From NCBI RefSeq assembly GCF_041734735.1, contig NC_134903.1, forward strand, positions 12,046,851 through 12,110,850: a stretch of 64,000 nucleotides of DNA, read 5' to 3'. The first letter of the stretch is position 1. Each line of letters begins with the position of its first letter. Source of the stretch: Babylonia areolata (lineage: Eukaryota > Mollusca > Gastropoda > Neogastropoda > Buccinidae). Made by a program: the position numbers and the translations under genes. Positions 10,903-21,846 of this stretch are shown piece by piece. The notes under the pieces are model-generated. The model saw only the letters and a list, made by a program, of their open reading frames with translations, did no database searches and was not told the DNA's origin.

Positions 10903-11203
10903 AGGGAGGAGGAGGAGGAGAAGGAGGAGGAGGAGAAGGAGGAGAAGAAGGAGAAAGAGGAGGAGGGGAGAAGGAGGAGAAGGAGGAAGAGGAGGAGGAG
11001 GAGAAGGAGGAAGAAGAGGAGGAGGAGGAGAAGGAGGAGGAAGAGGAGAAGGAGAAGAAGGGGGAGAAGAAGGGGGAGAAGGAGGAGAAGGAGGAAGAGG
11101 AGGAGGAGGGGGAGAAGGAGGAAGCGGAGGAGGAGGAGAAGGAGGAGGAGGGAGGAAGAGGAGGAGAAGGAGGAGGAAGAGGAGAAGGAGGAGGAGGAGG
11201 AGG
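10903..11203. repeat. (GGA/GAA)n polypurine tract
   Basis: About 300 bp of nearly pure purine on the + strand. The long open frames on both strands are low-complexity products (E/K/R or S/L). Confidence 0.95.
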
Positions 11204-11305
11204 AATTTTGTTTAATGGCCCCTGTCACACACACACTGGGGACTGCAAACATTTTTTGTTGAAGTTTTGATTCTCACATCTGAATGTTATTAATAAATAT
11301 CTCAG

Positions 11306-11418
11306 TTTCAGTTTCAGTTTCAGTAGCTCAAGGAGGCGTCACTGCATTCGGACAAATCCATATACACTACACCACATCTGCCAAGCAGATGCCTGACCAG
11401 CGGCTTAGCCCAACGCGC
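11306..11418 (-). mobile_element. SINE family C, tail-only copy with 16-bp target site duplication
   Basis: Only the 3' part of family C, ending in (CTGAAA)n on the minus strand. Flanked by TTAATAAATATCTCAG at 11290-11305 and 11419-11434. Confidence 0.9.
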
Positions 11419-11544
11419 TTAATAAATATCTCAGGTAAAGGGAAGAGGAGGGGGCAGGGGAGAATTGTAACACTTGTATGGTGAGCCGGGGGAAACCGGG
11501 CTGGTGGAAGGTGGAATCAAAGATGAATATTTGAAATTAAATAC

Positions 11545-11666
11545 CACCTGAAAACGGAGTATGGTTGCCTACATGGCAGGGTAAAAACGGTCATACACAT
11601 AAAATCCCACTCGTGTAAATATGAGTGAACATGGGAGTTGCACCCACAAACGAAGAAGAATAAGAA
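11545..11666 (+). mobile_element. SINE family A, 5'-truncated, with 12-bp target site duplication
   Basis: Family A 3' half (cggagtatggttgcctacat to cgaagaagaataag), flanked by GAAATTAAATAC at 11533-11544 and 11667-11678. Confidence 0.9.
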
Positions 11667-11724
11667 GAAATTAAATACATGTACAATTAAAGAAAACAGA
11701 GTGACTGATTTATTGATATGGATA

Positions 11725-11975
11725 TTTATATGGTGCCTATCCTCTGTCAGAGACCAAGCTCTAAGAGCTTTACAAACACCGGGTCATTTGCACAACATGC
11801 TGCCTACCTGTGTAGAGCTGGCTGACGGCTGCCATTGGGCGCTCCTCGTTCGTTTCCTGTGTCTTTCAATCAGATTTCAGGCACGCACACACATGATACA
11901 CACTCAGACAGACATATAACATTTTACGTGTATGACCCTGTGGTGTTTTTTTTACATTTACCCTGCCAGGTAAAA
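11725..11975 (-). mobile_element. SINE family A 3' module
   Basis: Inverted match to 4640-4870, including agaccaagctctaagagct and a cgtgtatgacc-type end. Confidence 0.7.
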
Positions 11976-12039
11976 TGACTGAATGGACTCTGTACAAGGG
12001 AAACAAGTGAGAAGGAATGTTAACTCCACTCTTCTTCTG

Positions 12040-12545
12040 ACACCCGTATGTGTAGGATCCCCCCTGCTCGAGCTAAAACGTACGGCCAACACAGTTTTTC
12101 ATTCCAAGCCCCCTTTCTTTGGAATCAACTTCCTCAGCTTCTCTGTCACTCATCTTCGCTGCAATCTTTCAAATCCAGTCTGAAGACCCACCTTTTCCCC
12201 ACCTGATTAATTCTCAACAGCTCATCCCTTTCCAGTAAGAACTAAAATGACTATTAGTGACTAAGCGAGTTTTGATAGTTTCAGAATTTGTTGGTTAATA
12301 TTTTTGATTGTGTACTGTATACGATTGTGTGATATGACTTATGTGTGTGCATGCGAGTGTGCTTGTGTGTATTGTGGGTGTGTGTGGGAGGGGTGGGTAG
12401 AGAGGGGGGGGAGGGAGTTCATTTTAATGATGCTTGGTATTTTGTGTTCAATTTTTCCTTTTTGATATTTACATATGTGTTCTATTTGTAAACACCTAGG
12501 GCTTACTTTCAAGATCTGGTGTAAATGCTAATAATAATAATAATA
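12040..12545 (+). mobile_element. LINE 3' end (CR1/L2-like type)
   Basis: Last codons read FHSKPPFFGINFLSFSVTHL and then LSNPV, the K/R-P-xFWNxLP-SVxxxxS type of C-terminus. A 3' UTR follows, ending in (aat)n at 12530-12543. Same family as 4990-5600 and 42436-43075. Confidence 0.7.
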
Positions 12546-12715
12546 CTTTCACACGGGTAAGACTTCATCAACTCACAGTCAAAAATGATTCAATGAACTG
12601 TAACCTCACTAATGCACTTGATATCTGAGCAACATTTTGCCCAAAATTAATTAATAAGATAATTGGTTCATCAGGGAGTCAGTCTGTGTGAGCACAGAAA
12701 AAAAAAAAAGACTAT

Positions 12716-13084
12716 TCTCCTTCTTCATTCGTGGGCTGCAGTTCCCATGTTCACTCGTATGTACACAAGTGGGCTTTTACGTGCATGACTATTTTTACCC
12801 CGCCAATGTAGGCAGCCATACTCTATTTTCAGGGGTGTGCATGCTGGGTATGTTCTTATTTCCATAACCCACCGAATGCAAACAATGGATTACAGGATCT
12901 TTAACATGCGTATTTGATCTTCTGTTTGCGTATACACATGAAGGGGGTTCAGGCACAAGCAGGTCTTGCATATTATGTTAACCTGGGAGACTGGAAAATT
13001 CTCCACCCTTCACCAACCAGGTGCCATTACTGAGATTCGAACCCAGGACCCTCAGATTGAAAGTCCAATGCTATTGCGCCCATC
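12716..13084 (-). mobile_element. SINE family A, full length
   Basis: From ttcattcgtgggctgcag to the tRNA head (gctattgcgccc). B box on minus: ggttcgaatctc. AGACTAT at 12709-12715 and 13085-13091 is a 7-bp target site duplication. Confidence 0.9.
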
Positions 13085-13578
13085 AGACTATCTATCCTAG
13101 ACGTCCATTTGGTGTTCAATCCCAAGACACAGGTGAAAAAAATTGCAAAACAAGTTAGATGCGATGTGGTCCCTCACTAAAAACAACCCCACACTTACAG
13201 TTATACCTGATAACTCACCAAGTTCTGATGTCAACATTGAAGAAAAAAAAAAGAAAAGAACACAATATCACTTCCAGTCATTCATGTTTGGTTGGTGCAA
13301 CTGAATCTGTTTGTTATACTTCTTTTTTTTCTTTTTCTTTTTTTTTTACTTTTTTCTTTCCTTTTTTTTTCTTTCCTTTATTTGTTTGGGGTTGTTGTTT
13401 TTAACTACTACATTCATTCATTTGTTCTTTCCCACAGAAAGAAAAAAAATCCATTCAAAAAGTCAAAGAAAAATCTTTTAAAAAAAGAAAGAAAAAAGAA
13501 GAACAATCATTTTGTTGTTGTCTTTTTTAATTAAAGTGAAACTACTGCAATAATGCTCAAGGGAAGCAGACTTTATTC

Positions 13579-13580
<2 letters not shown>
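13085..13580. other. No gene seen; T-rich and A-rich runs
   Basis: Low-complexity A/T runs (13320-13520). No element recognised. Confidence 0.4.

Positions 13581-13664
<84 letters not shown>
13581..13664. repeat. (CA)n-(TG)n palindrome
   Basis: About 46 bp of CA followed directly by about 38 bp of TG, so one strand can fold on itself into a long hairpin. Confidence 0.9.
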
Positions 13665-13666
<2 letters not shown>

Positions 13667-14033
13667 GTATGTGTACACATAAATCCCTTGTAACCAGAAT
13701 GACATGACCCTCCCCTTTGAAATGAGTCTCATGTCCCCTTTGGATCAATTTTTTCAGTTTTCCTCTTTCCTTCACACACATTTGTTTCTTAAGGCTCTGA
13801 CAGTGACAACCACTTTGAAATGAGACACACAGTGCCTAAGCTATTATATCATGAAGACTGGAACCCCTCTACAAAATATTTTGAGAGCTAAAGATTTTAT
13901 ACCTCCACAGAGAAATGAATGTAAAGGACCACTGTAGATGAAAAAGAAAACATAAAAAAGGACAGTATCACCATCAATCAGTCAATGAACAGTGAAAGGA
14001 CACAGATTACAGCACAAAATGAGAAAAGAAAGC

Positions 14034-14388
14034 TTCTTCTTCTTCTTCCGTGTTTGTGGGCTGCAACTCCCACGTTCACTTGTATGTACATGAGTGGGCT
14101 TTTATGTGGATGACCCTTTTTACCCTGCCATATAGGCAGCCATACTCCGTTTTCAGGGGAGGAGGGGGTGGGGGCATGCTGGGTATGTTCTTGTTTCCAT
14201 AACCCACCAAACGCTGACATAGATTACAGGATCTTTAACGACAGGCACTGGCAGGTCTGCACATATGTTGACCTGGGAGATCGGAAAAATCTCTAACCTT
14301 TACCCACCAGGCGCCATTACCTGGATTTGAACCTGGGACCCACAGATTGAAAGTCTAACGCTTTAATCATTTGGCTATTGCGCCCGTC
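14034..14388 (-). mobile_element. SINE family A, full length, with 13-bp target site duplication
   Basis: Typical family A body. Minus B box ggttcaaatccag. GAGAAAAGAAAGC flanks it at 14021-14033 and 14389-14401. Confidence 0.92.
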
Positions 14389-14615
14389 GAGAAAAGAAAG
14401 CAATGTGTTTCCATCCTACATTGAGTCTTTCGCAGCGCAAAATAATAAAACATATAAACAAAATCAAAAAGAAACAGATACAAGTATTATCTGCAAGTGT
14501 GTTGAACAGCACAGCAAGTTTGACTGCAACCGTAAGTGTTTTTAATATATTTTTACACTGATGCATAAAACAAATTTGTGTTAAAAAAAAAAAAAAATTC
14601 CCAGTATTCAAAAGT

Positions 14616-14892
14616 AATTATCATCATAGAATCAGAATCAAACCCAAAGTAATTTTTTTTTTTTTTTTTTTTCAAATCATTCAAAATCCCTTCAGCCCAA
14701 TTCTTCCCATAATTATCATCATAGAATCAGAATCAAACCCAAAGTAATTTTTTTTTTTTTTTTTTCAAATCATTCAAAATCCCTTCAGCCCAATTCTTCC
14801 CATAATTATCATCATAGAATCAGAATCAAACCCAAAGTAATTTTTTTTTTTTTTTCAAATCATTCAAAATCCCTTCAGCCCAATTCTTCCCT
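14616..14892. repeat. Three tandem copies of a 90-95 bp unit with shrinking T tract
   Basis: Copies start at 14616, 14711 and 14804. Each has atcatcatagaatcagaatc, a T run, then ttcaaaatcccttcagccc. T runs are about 20, 18 and 15. The rest is nearly identical, so the duplication is recent. Confidence 0.9.
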
Positions 14893-14899
14893 TTCTGTA

Positions 14900-14975
14900 A
14901 ATCTTCAGTTTTCAGTTTCAAGGAAGCGTCAAAGCAAGCAGACTGATCCATACATGTGCTGCGCCACATCTGCTG
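14900..14975 (-). mobile_element. SINE family C tail fragment
   Basis: tcagtttcaaggaagcgtc and cgccacatctgctgt match the family C tail, diverged. Confidence 0.6.
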
Positions 14976-15002
14976 TAAAAATTTAAAAAATGTTTAATAC
15001 AT

Positions 15003-15005
<3 letters not shown>

Positions 15006-15089
<84 letters not shown>
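15006..15089. repeat. (CT)n-(CA)n microsatellite
   Basis: Pure CT run joined to a pure CA run. A second like it lies at 15520-15595. Confidence 0.95.
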
Positions 15090-15093
<4 letters not shown>

Positions 15094-15516
15094 AGAAACT
15101 AATGCCTGATCTTCGCATAAACCCAACCTGCTGAACGGGCAAATGTATGAAAGATGTCTTCAGACTCGTTTCATGGTAGATGGTCATAGTTTTCAAGTCA
15201 GACCAAGACCCCGTAAACTGGAAGTTGACTCACTCTGCAAAGTCAATCACGTCCAGACATTTTACGTTTACCTTGGGTTAACGACTGTTTTAAGGTTGCC
15301 GCTCGGGTTTACCCGTCTCCCTTTCAGTTTTTTATGGTTCAATGAATAAATTTACTGAAGTAAAGGTGTTATAGAGGCTGGCGGTGGTGGTTTTGTTTGT
15401 GCTGGGGTTCTGTTCTCCCCACCACCACCACCCCTACATATTTTATCACCTCACCTGTTGTTTGGAAGACCTCGGAAAGTGGACTAACCCTAGTCTTTAC
15501 ACAAGCTTACACCTTG

Positions 15517-15519
<3 letters not shown>
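15090..15519. other. No gene seen
   Basis: Mixed sequence with short open frames but no recognisable domain or repeat. Confidence 0.35.
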
Positions 15520-15553
<34 letters not shown>

Positions 15554-15560
15554 CATTCAT

Positions 15561-15596
<36 letters not shown>

Positions 15597-15660
15597 TAAA
15601 GCATGCATATAGAATAATAAATATTTTATATAGATAGATATATAGATAGATAGATAGATA
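15520..15660. repeat. (CT)n, (CA)n and (GATA)n microsatellites
   Basis: CT then CA runs to 15595, and GATA/TAGA repeats at 15630-15660. A-rich DNA follows to 15960. Confidence 0.9.
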
Positions 15661-15984
15661 TCCAAACACACAGAAGAAACCTAATAAATGAAATGAAGAA
15701 AAAACAAAGAAATACATAAGAAAATATCAACGAAAAAAACAACAACAGAATAAACAACAACTTGAACAAGTGAACAACAAAAAACACAGTAAAAAAAAAT
15801 AAAGACTCTAAAACTAATACTGTAATAGCAAATGAAAGAACTGAATTTTAAACAAAGAAACATGCAAGCAAACAACCTCCCCTCCCTCACAATTGATTCA
15901 TTAATCAATTAAATTACAGTACAGCCTCAGAAAGAAAGAAAACAGTAAGGGGAATTCAGTTTTCCTAAGAAGATTGTCCTTTTT

Positions 15985-16040
15985 GACTCACTTGTGTAAA
16001 CAAAGTGAGTCTATGTTTTAACCCGGTGTTCGACTGTCTG

Positions 16041-16071
<31 letters not shown>

Positions 16072-16499
16072 CCGTGTGTCTGTGTGTCCGTGGTAAACTT
16101 TAACATTGACATTTTCTCTGCAAATACTTTGTCAGTTGACACCAAATTTGGCATAAAAATAGTTCTTTCCAGTCATCTTGTTTAAAACAATATTGCACCT
16201 CTGGGATGGGCACAAAAAAATAAAAAAGAAGCCTAATTATATGCAAACTGCATTTACTGTTATATTTATATTTTTTGTATTCTCTAAACTTGGCACTCTG
16301 ACCTCATTCTGACACAACAACAAGAGCAGTCATTATTATCATTTTTTGTTCAAACAGGAACTTCTTTTGCTAAGCATGGAATTTTTATTTATTTTGCAAA
16401 TGTTTTGGTGCAGATAGTAAAAAAGGGTAATTACTCTGTAATTAATGCTAGGGGACTTAATTTATCACAAGTGAGTCTTGAAGGCCTTGCCTCTCTTGT
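15985..16499. mobile_element. Non-autonomous element, 'GACTCACTTGTG' family, copy 1
   Basis: Begins gactcacttgtgtaaacaaa followed by gtgagtc (a hairpin) and has the inverse cacaagtgagtc near its right end (16466-16477), with cttgaaggccttgcctctc shared beyond it. Two other copies lie at 48290 and 49503. No coding capacity. Probably a MITE; class not assigned and no clear target site duplication. Confidence 0.75.
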
Positions 16500-17470
16500 C
16501 TGTTCATATCTTTCTTTACTTCAGTGACAGCAGCATGTGCATATTGCCATAATTTATGCATGCATAATGACACACCTTCCTGGATGTAATGATTAACAAC
16601 TAAAAATAAGTCATACATCTCACTGCTCACAGTCTCAGCATAACTTGCAAACAAATGATGCCCCAGAAGAAAAAAAAAAGAATTAGCAAAACAGATCATA
16701 TAAATGAAAACCAATGATGATAATTGTTATTTCAACTCGCAATCTTCACAGCAACTGCATGGTTAAGTAGATCTATCAGTCCAGACATAAACACTGTTGT
16801 TGTTTTTTTTACTTTCCTTCTTAACACCAATGACATTTGAAAATATCTACCTACCCAATACAGTGTGCAGCATCCTTATCATGAGACTGATGACTTTTTT
16901 AACACATTTTTTTTCTAATTAGACACCACAGAAAAGTTTCTGGGTAACATACTGAACACTTCTATAAGTATAACACAACGCATTCAACTTTTAGACCTTT
17001 TCAGCGCACCATTCCAACCCCAACCCATTGTCACTCCACACACACACACTGGTAAAAACCCTCCAGGAGTCGTGTGTCACACAATCTCACTCTCAGATCA
17101 AGGACTCAGCTGGTTTTTCATGTTTGCTCAGTGATTAAATCCCCACACCTGCTGACTCAGTCAACTGAAAGCGGGAGGGGGTACCTCGCTCCGGCCTGGA
17201 GCTGCTTCTATTAGTTCTAATCTCTGCCCGCAAGTTGTGCATAATCTTCAAGGGCCTAATCTCGCTTTTGTTCTCTGTCCGACATGGGAAAAGTGTGGGG
17301 AGGGAGAAGAAAAAAGAAAAAAGAAAAAAAAAGAGCACACGGCTACTGGTCAGTGGCATTTCATGATAGCCGTGGCTTGTATTATCAGTTGTAGAGAATT
17401 TAAGCGTGAAATCGTAGCAGACGGGTGGAGCATGAGTTTGTGGGGGTAGGGGTTGTGTTGTCAGGTCAGA
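16500..17470. other. No gene seen
   Basis: AT-rich DNA with poly(A/T) runs. A GC-richer patch at 17150-17290 shows no splice-bounded coding sequence I can support. Confidence 0.35.
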
Positions 17471-17474
17471 TCAG

Positions 17475-17600
17475 GTGAAAAGAATAGTTGAGAAAAAGAG
17501 AGAGGGGGTGGAGAGGGAGAGACAGACGTACAGAGATAGAAAACAGGAGAGACAGAGACATAAAAATATATATATGTATACATATATATATATATATATT

Positions 17601-17631
<31 letters not shown>

Positions 17632-17757
17632 GACAGACAGACAGAGACAGAGAGAGATGAAATGGAAATGAAAGAGAGAGAGACAGAGAGAGACACAGAC
17701 AGACAGACAGACAGAGGCAAAGACAGAGACAGATGAAATGGAAATGAACACATGAAA

Positions 17758-17796
<39 letters not shown>

Positions 17797-17840
17797 AACT
17801 TGGATGCATTCTCTCTCTCTCTCTCTCTCTCTCTCTTCCT
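17475..17840. repeat. (AG)n, (AT)n, (GACA)n, (CA)n and (CT)n cluster
   Basis: A run of several microsatellites: AG-rich 17490-17555, AT 17565-17600, GACA 17615-17715, CA 17758-17795, CT 17811-17836. Confidence 0.9.
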
Positions 17841-18830
17841 CTGCCATGAGCAAGCTTTCTCAAACGAATTTTCAGAATATACTGTACATTAGATATTACA
17901 CTTAAAACATTCTGCTCTTCAACATTATTTCAAACTTTTTTCAGCAAGTTTCATCAAATTTATTTTCAATGTTCATATACACAAGATATTAAGCTTTTGA
18001 CATTTTAAACTTCTTCAGCTTCATTTTAAACATTTCTTAAAGTTCTGTTAAAACTGTTATTTCAAGCTACACTAGAATTGCAAAAGAAAACTATTGCTGG
18101 CCCTATAACTGTTCTTGCAGTTGCACCCAATGCATTGATTTATCTCAATTAAAAAATAAATTGACAACAGCACGATGTACAGTTTTGCTAATCTTTTCCC
18201 CACTACAATTCACCCACTGACACAGATCTTTATCGCTTCAACACACACTTTTAGTGACAAGCACGGATGATCAGTAAAGGTAGCTTCAGACCTCAAGTCA
18301 ATTACTGTATCCTAAGGACAAATCATGCAAGAGAAATCTAAGTTATATTGACTGATCAACTTTTCATGCTCTCTTCATTCTCTGGAACCAACAAATGAAA
18401 AAAAAGAAAGAAAAAAAAGATTGGCTTTGCTATTTCACCTACTTTCAAACAAAAAAATCCCTTACCCCTGGATTCATCCACTTGTAACTCAAAGCTATTC
18501 CACATTTCAAATGGAAACCCACCAAATGTAATATTGATCAGGTATAAATTTTGCCAGTTATGATTAAGTTTAGCACATTTGGTTGCTAAGCTAGTACACA
18601 AAAAGTACTGATCACATTCAGATATACTTTTAAGAGTGATGGTCCTGTGTTTGTGCCAATCTAGCACAAGTAGCAGACTATTACAGCCACTTTTCTGGAT
18701 CATACATCATCCATCCATGAGCTAATGTGTCAAAATCATGTTTGTATGTCTTTCTGCCTCTGCATCTTATCATTCTGTGTTCAGTCTTTCCACTTTAATT
18801 ACACATCTGGGTGACTCAATCTATTTATTT
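17841..18830. other. No gene seen
   Basis: AT-rich, apparently single-copy sequence. No supported coding region. Confidence 0.4.
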
Positions 18831-18834
18831 TGTA

Positions 18835-19060
18835 GCCCTGTTTCTCTGTGTTTGTAAGGGCCTGGGTTTGAATCTGTCTCACCCTTTCTCCCAAGTTTAA
18901 CTGGAAAAACAAACTGAACGTCTATCATTTGGATGAGTTGATAAACCATTCTCCCATTTGCAGCATGCATTTTGCGCACTGAAAATGAAATCATGGCGAC
19001 AAAAGTGTTGTCCTTTGACAAAATTCTGTCATAATTTTTTATCAAATGGAGCCACCACTC
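18835..19060 (+). mobile_element. SINE family C, old fragment
   Basis: B box region gggtttgaatctg, then tttctcccaagtttaactgg, a gatgagttgataaacc core and caaaagtgttgtcctttgac. Diverged; no head start or tail. Confidence 0.8.
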
Positions 19061-19764
19061 CATATTAACATTGGTCAAGAAGATGTTTCCTTTTATTTTT
19101 TAATCTAGTGAGGTCATTATGTTACAGAGATACATAATAATCAGTTTAAATACAAATTTGGTGAGACTGATGCCAAACAGAAGCAGTGAAACACTGTCAA
19201 TCCAATTTAAAACAAAGAAAACAACAACAGCAGCAACCTTTTTCAAGTCATAGCACAGGTCAGCTGATAAGCCCATGGATCTCAACCCATCAAAAAGTAA
19301 TAATCAACTGAGTTTCTAGAGGGGGTCAGAGTTACATTTGTGATTATATATAGTTCTTGCATTTCTCTAGAGTAAAATTTCATTTGACTTCTATTGTCAG
19401 TACTGATAATCATATTCGTTCATAATGTATGTGATTATTCTTTCATGGTTCCATGGTAATCCCTGAGATGGGCAAATGTCCATAACCTAATGATGCACAA
19501 AGCATGCCTTACTAATCTCTATAAAAAGTTTTTTGTTGTGTTTTTTTCCATTGATATTAAAGAAAAACCACAAAAGAACGTTTAAGCAACATAAGCACAG
19601 TTTCTAAAATACACGCAATCTACATAATCCGAAACAACATTAATAACTGTGACAATATCTGAGTTACCTGAACTAATAATAAAGAATATAAAAATAAACC
19701 AAAAGTTGGTCATTCCGAACAAGCCGCAATCGTCCACTGATAACGATTATTAAACTCCACTTAC
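19061..19764. other. No gene seen
   Basis: AT-rich sequence; would be intron 1 if the 19765-19791 exon is real. Confidence 0.4.
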
Positions 19765-19791
19765 CGTCGACTTGGGCTCTGCAGACGCCAT
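19765..19791 (-). CDS. Possible first coding exon of a minus-strand gene (MASAEPKST)
   Basis: Minus-strand ATG in fair context (gagATGGCG) encodes nine codons, MASAEPKST, followed by an excellent donor acg|gtaagt in phase 0. GC-richer DNA lies upstream (19790-19990). It could start the coiled-coil gene whose exons lie 12 kb downstream on the same strand. That link is inference, because no connecting exon was found between 19765 and 7386. Confidence 0.45.
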
Positions 19792-19990
19792 ATCTCTGCA
19801 GTTCTGGTACGTATCCCAAGAACTACGTGATATCCGTCAATTGCATTATTTTTCTAAGTTCCTGACTGATGTAACCAGAGCGCTTTTGTTTACAATCCCC
19901 ATTCTGTCACCTCAGCGTGAGGGCAGACGCCATTTTCAAACAAACGCGCACTAGCATGTTGCCTTGGGCGGAGGGATACATAGCCTTCTA
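19792..19990 (-). promoter_or_regulatory. Promoter-like region with YY1-type ATGGCG motif
   Basis: More CpG and GC than the AT-rich flanks. At about 19923-19936 the minus strand reads AAAATGGCGTCTGC, close to the YY1-type AANATGGCGGC seen at many animal promoters, and the ATGGCGTCTGC core recurs at the proposed start codon (19791). No TATA box is obvious. Confidence 0.4.
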
Positions 19991-20569
19991 CAAAATATTG
20001 ACTTTTGCTTCTATCTCTTGGTATAGAATAAAAGTAACAGTTTATATAAACTGATTTCTGTTAATGTTTACTATTTTCGCTTGTCTTCTGTGTAAAAAGC
20101 AGCTTGGGGTTTTTTTCTCCCCATCCTACTCTAAGAAATAAACCATCGTCTTATTCAAGAAAAGTAACTGTAGTAAGGTTAACCCGCGTACGGTTGTCTC
20201 CCTTATTCAAGCTCTAATCCTGTCGGATTTAGACTCAAACTTTCAACATCCACAGAAAATGGACATGCATTCATCGAATAAAAGGTACGCTTTGCATATT
20301 AACACATACGCAGGCATATTATTAATCTGTGTTCATACTATATCGGCTTCCACCACTACTGCTGATACAGCTAACACCCACAAACGAAAGTTATTGTTCT
20401 TTGCAAAGCAGGATAACTTACATTAATAAATGTGGCTAACACTTCGCGGTAACTTGATACACATGTGTAGTAGTTCTGGTAATGGAAAAGTGCTTCGCCA
20501 GTTTATGATCATTCACAAACATTCAAACTTGCAAACTGAAGAATCAAGTTCGGAGAGAGAGAGAGAGAA
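19991..20569. other. No gene seen
   Basis: Mixed sequence upstream of the promoter-like region. Nothing recognised. Confidence 0.35.
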
Positions 20570-20692
20570 TTCAGTTCAGTCGATTACTCAAGGAGGCGTC
20601 ACAGCGTTCGGACAAACGTACACTACAACACATCTACCAAGTGTAGATACCTGACCAGAAACATAACCCAACACGCTCAGTCAGCCCTTGAT
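20570..20692 (-). mobile_element. SINE family C tail copy
   Basis: ctcaaggaggcgtcacagcg, caagtgtagatacctgacc and aacccaacacgctcagtcag match the family C tail. A poly(G) run follows. Confidence 0.85.
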
Positions 20693-21039
20693 GGGGGGGC
20701 GGGGGGGGGGGGGGAAGAATAAATAGATTAGAATAAATAGGTGAATAAATCACAAAAAAGAATGATAAGTAACCAAATTTTCACAAAGAAATTTAAATAG
20801 AGAGAGAGAGAGAGAGACCAGCCAAAGTTATTAACTGTCCTCTTGGCTGAGTGATGTGTGTTCGAAGGGGGGGAGAGTGAGTTTGGGCAAAGGACCAAAA
20901 TCTCCCCCCCCCCCTTACCCCCCTCACCCACCCACCCCCTGCAGCCTCCCCTCCGGCCCCCACTCCATTGCGTATCAACTACTCTGTCATTGCTTGGATA
21001 CCCGTTCATTCACAGCGTATACCCCTCCCTTGTGTCAGG
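20693..21039. other. G/C runs and (AG)n; no gene
   Basis: Poly(G), A-rich, (GA)n and poly(C) patches without a recognisable element. Confidence 0.4.
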
Positions 21040-21811
21040 TCAGGTCATGGGATCTGCTACTGGTAACCTGTAATCCAGTACAACCTGTTCAGGGTCGGGT
21101 TGCCGGCGACTAAACCGGCACTCCCACCGCTCCCTTCCGGGACTCAGTGGTGAGGCGGGTGGCTAGACACCCTTATGGAGATCCATAAAAGGGCGTTGGC
21201 TCAGGAGAGCCACCGACGGCCATCTAGCTCCACCGTGCTGTGTGCATGCCACACGCAGTTGGCCCCCGGGGTGTGTCTACCCATGCATGCGAAGTCTGGA
21301 TCCGGCAGAATCTGCAGAAGAAACCTATCGGTTCAACGGAGAGGAAGGCGGTTACAGCAACGCACTGTGGAGTGCAGAGAGCAAGATGAGACACCGAAAG
21401 GATATCTTGATCATCCACTGCATCCGTGCTCATCCTCCAGTCGTCTCGACTTAGTCTTGCCACTGGAAATTGGTGGACCCGGACGAGAGAGTGAGGTCGA
21501 CGTTGCGCAACTCCTCTTCACTTTAAACAAACTCATCGCGCAAGTCATCAGTCATCCAAAATGACCTTTCATCCTTCATCATTTCATCACCCCCAAGTCC
21601 TGTGGCGATTCAGCCATCTGCGCATTCACAGATAGATTCATGAGCATCCTCCCCCCCACCCCACCACCACCCTCCCCCCATCCCCCAGCTGGATGACAAC
21701 GATGGTCATCATCGATCTCGATGGACACACCACCACCACCACCATACCCCTCCCCGCCTCACCCAGTTTCACCCCAAGAAAACCAAGCTGATCAGTTAAA
21801 CAGCACACAGC

Positions 21812-21846
<35 letters not shown>

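Noticed and set aside
10879-11262. Glu/Lys/Arg-rich or Ser/Leu-rich proteins of over 120 residues
   Set aside because: Translation of a GGA/GAA polypurine tract.
16457-16714. Minus-strand frame with a helical-looking segment
   Set aside because: It runs into the repeat element at 15985-16499 and has no splice-bounded structure or family match I can support.
21175-21564. A 129-codon frame in GC-rich DNA
   Set aside because: It lies in the probable 5' region of a LINE, has no recognised domain, and competing frames are equally open.
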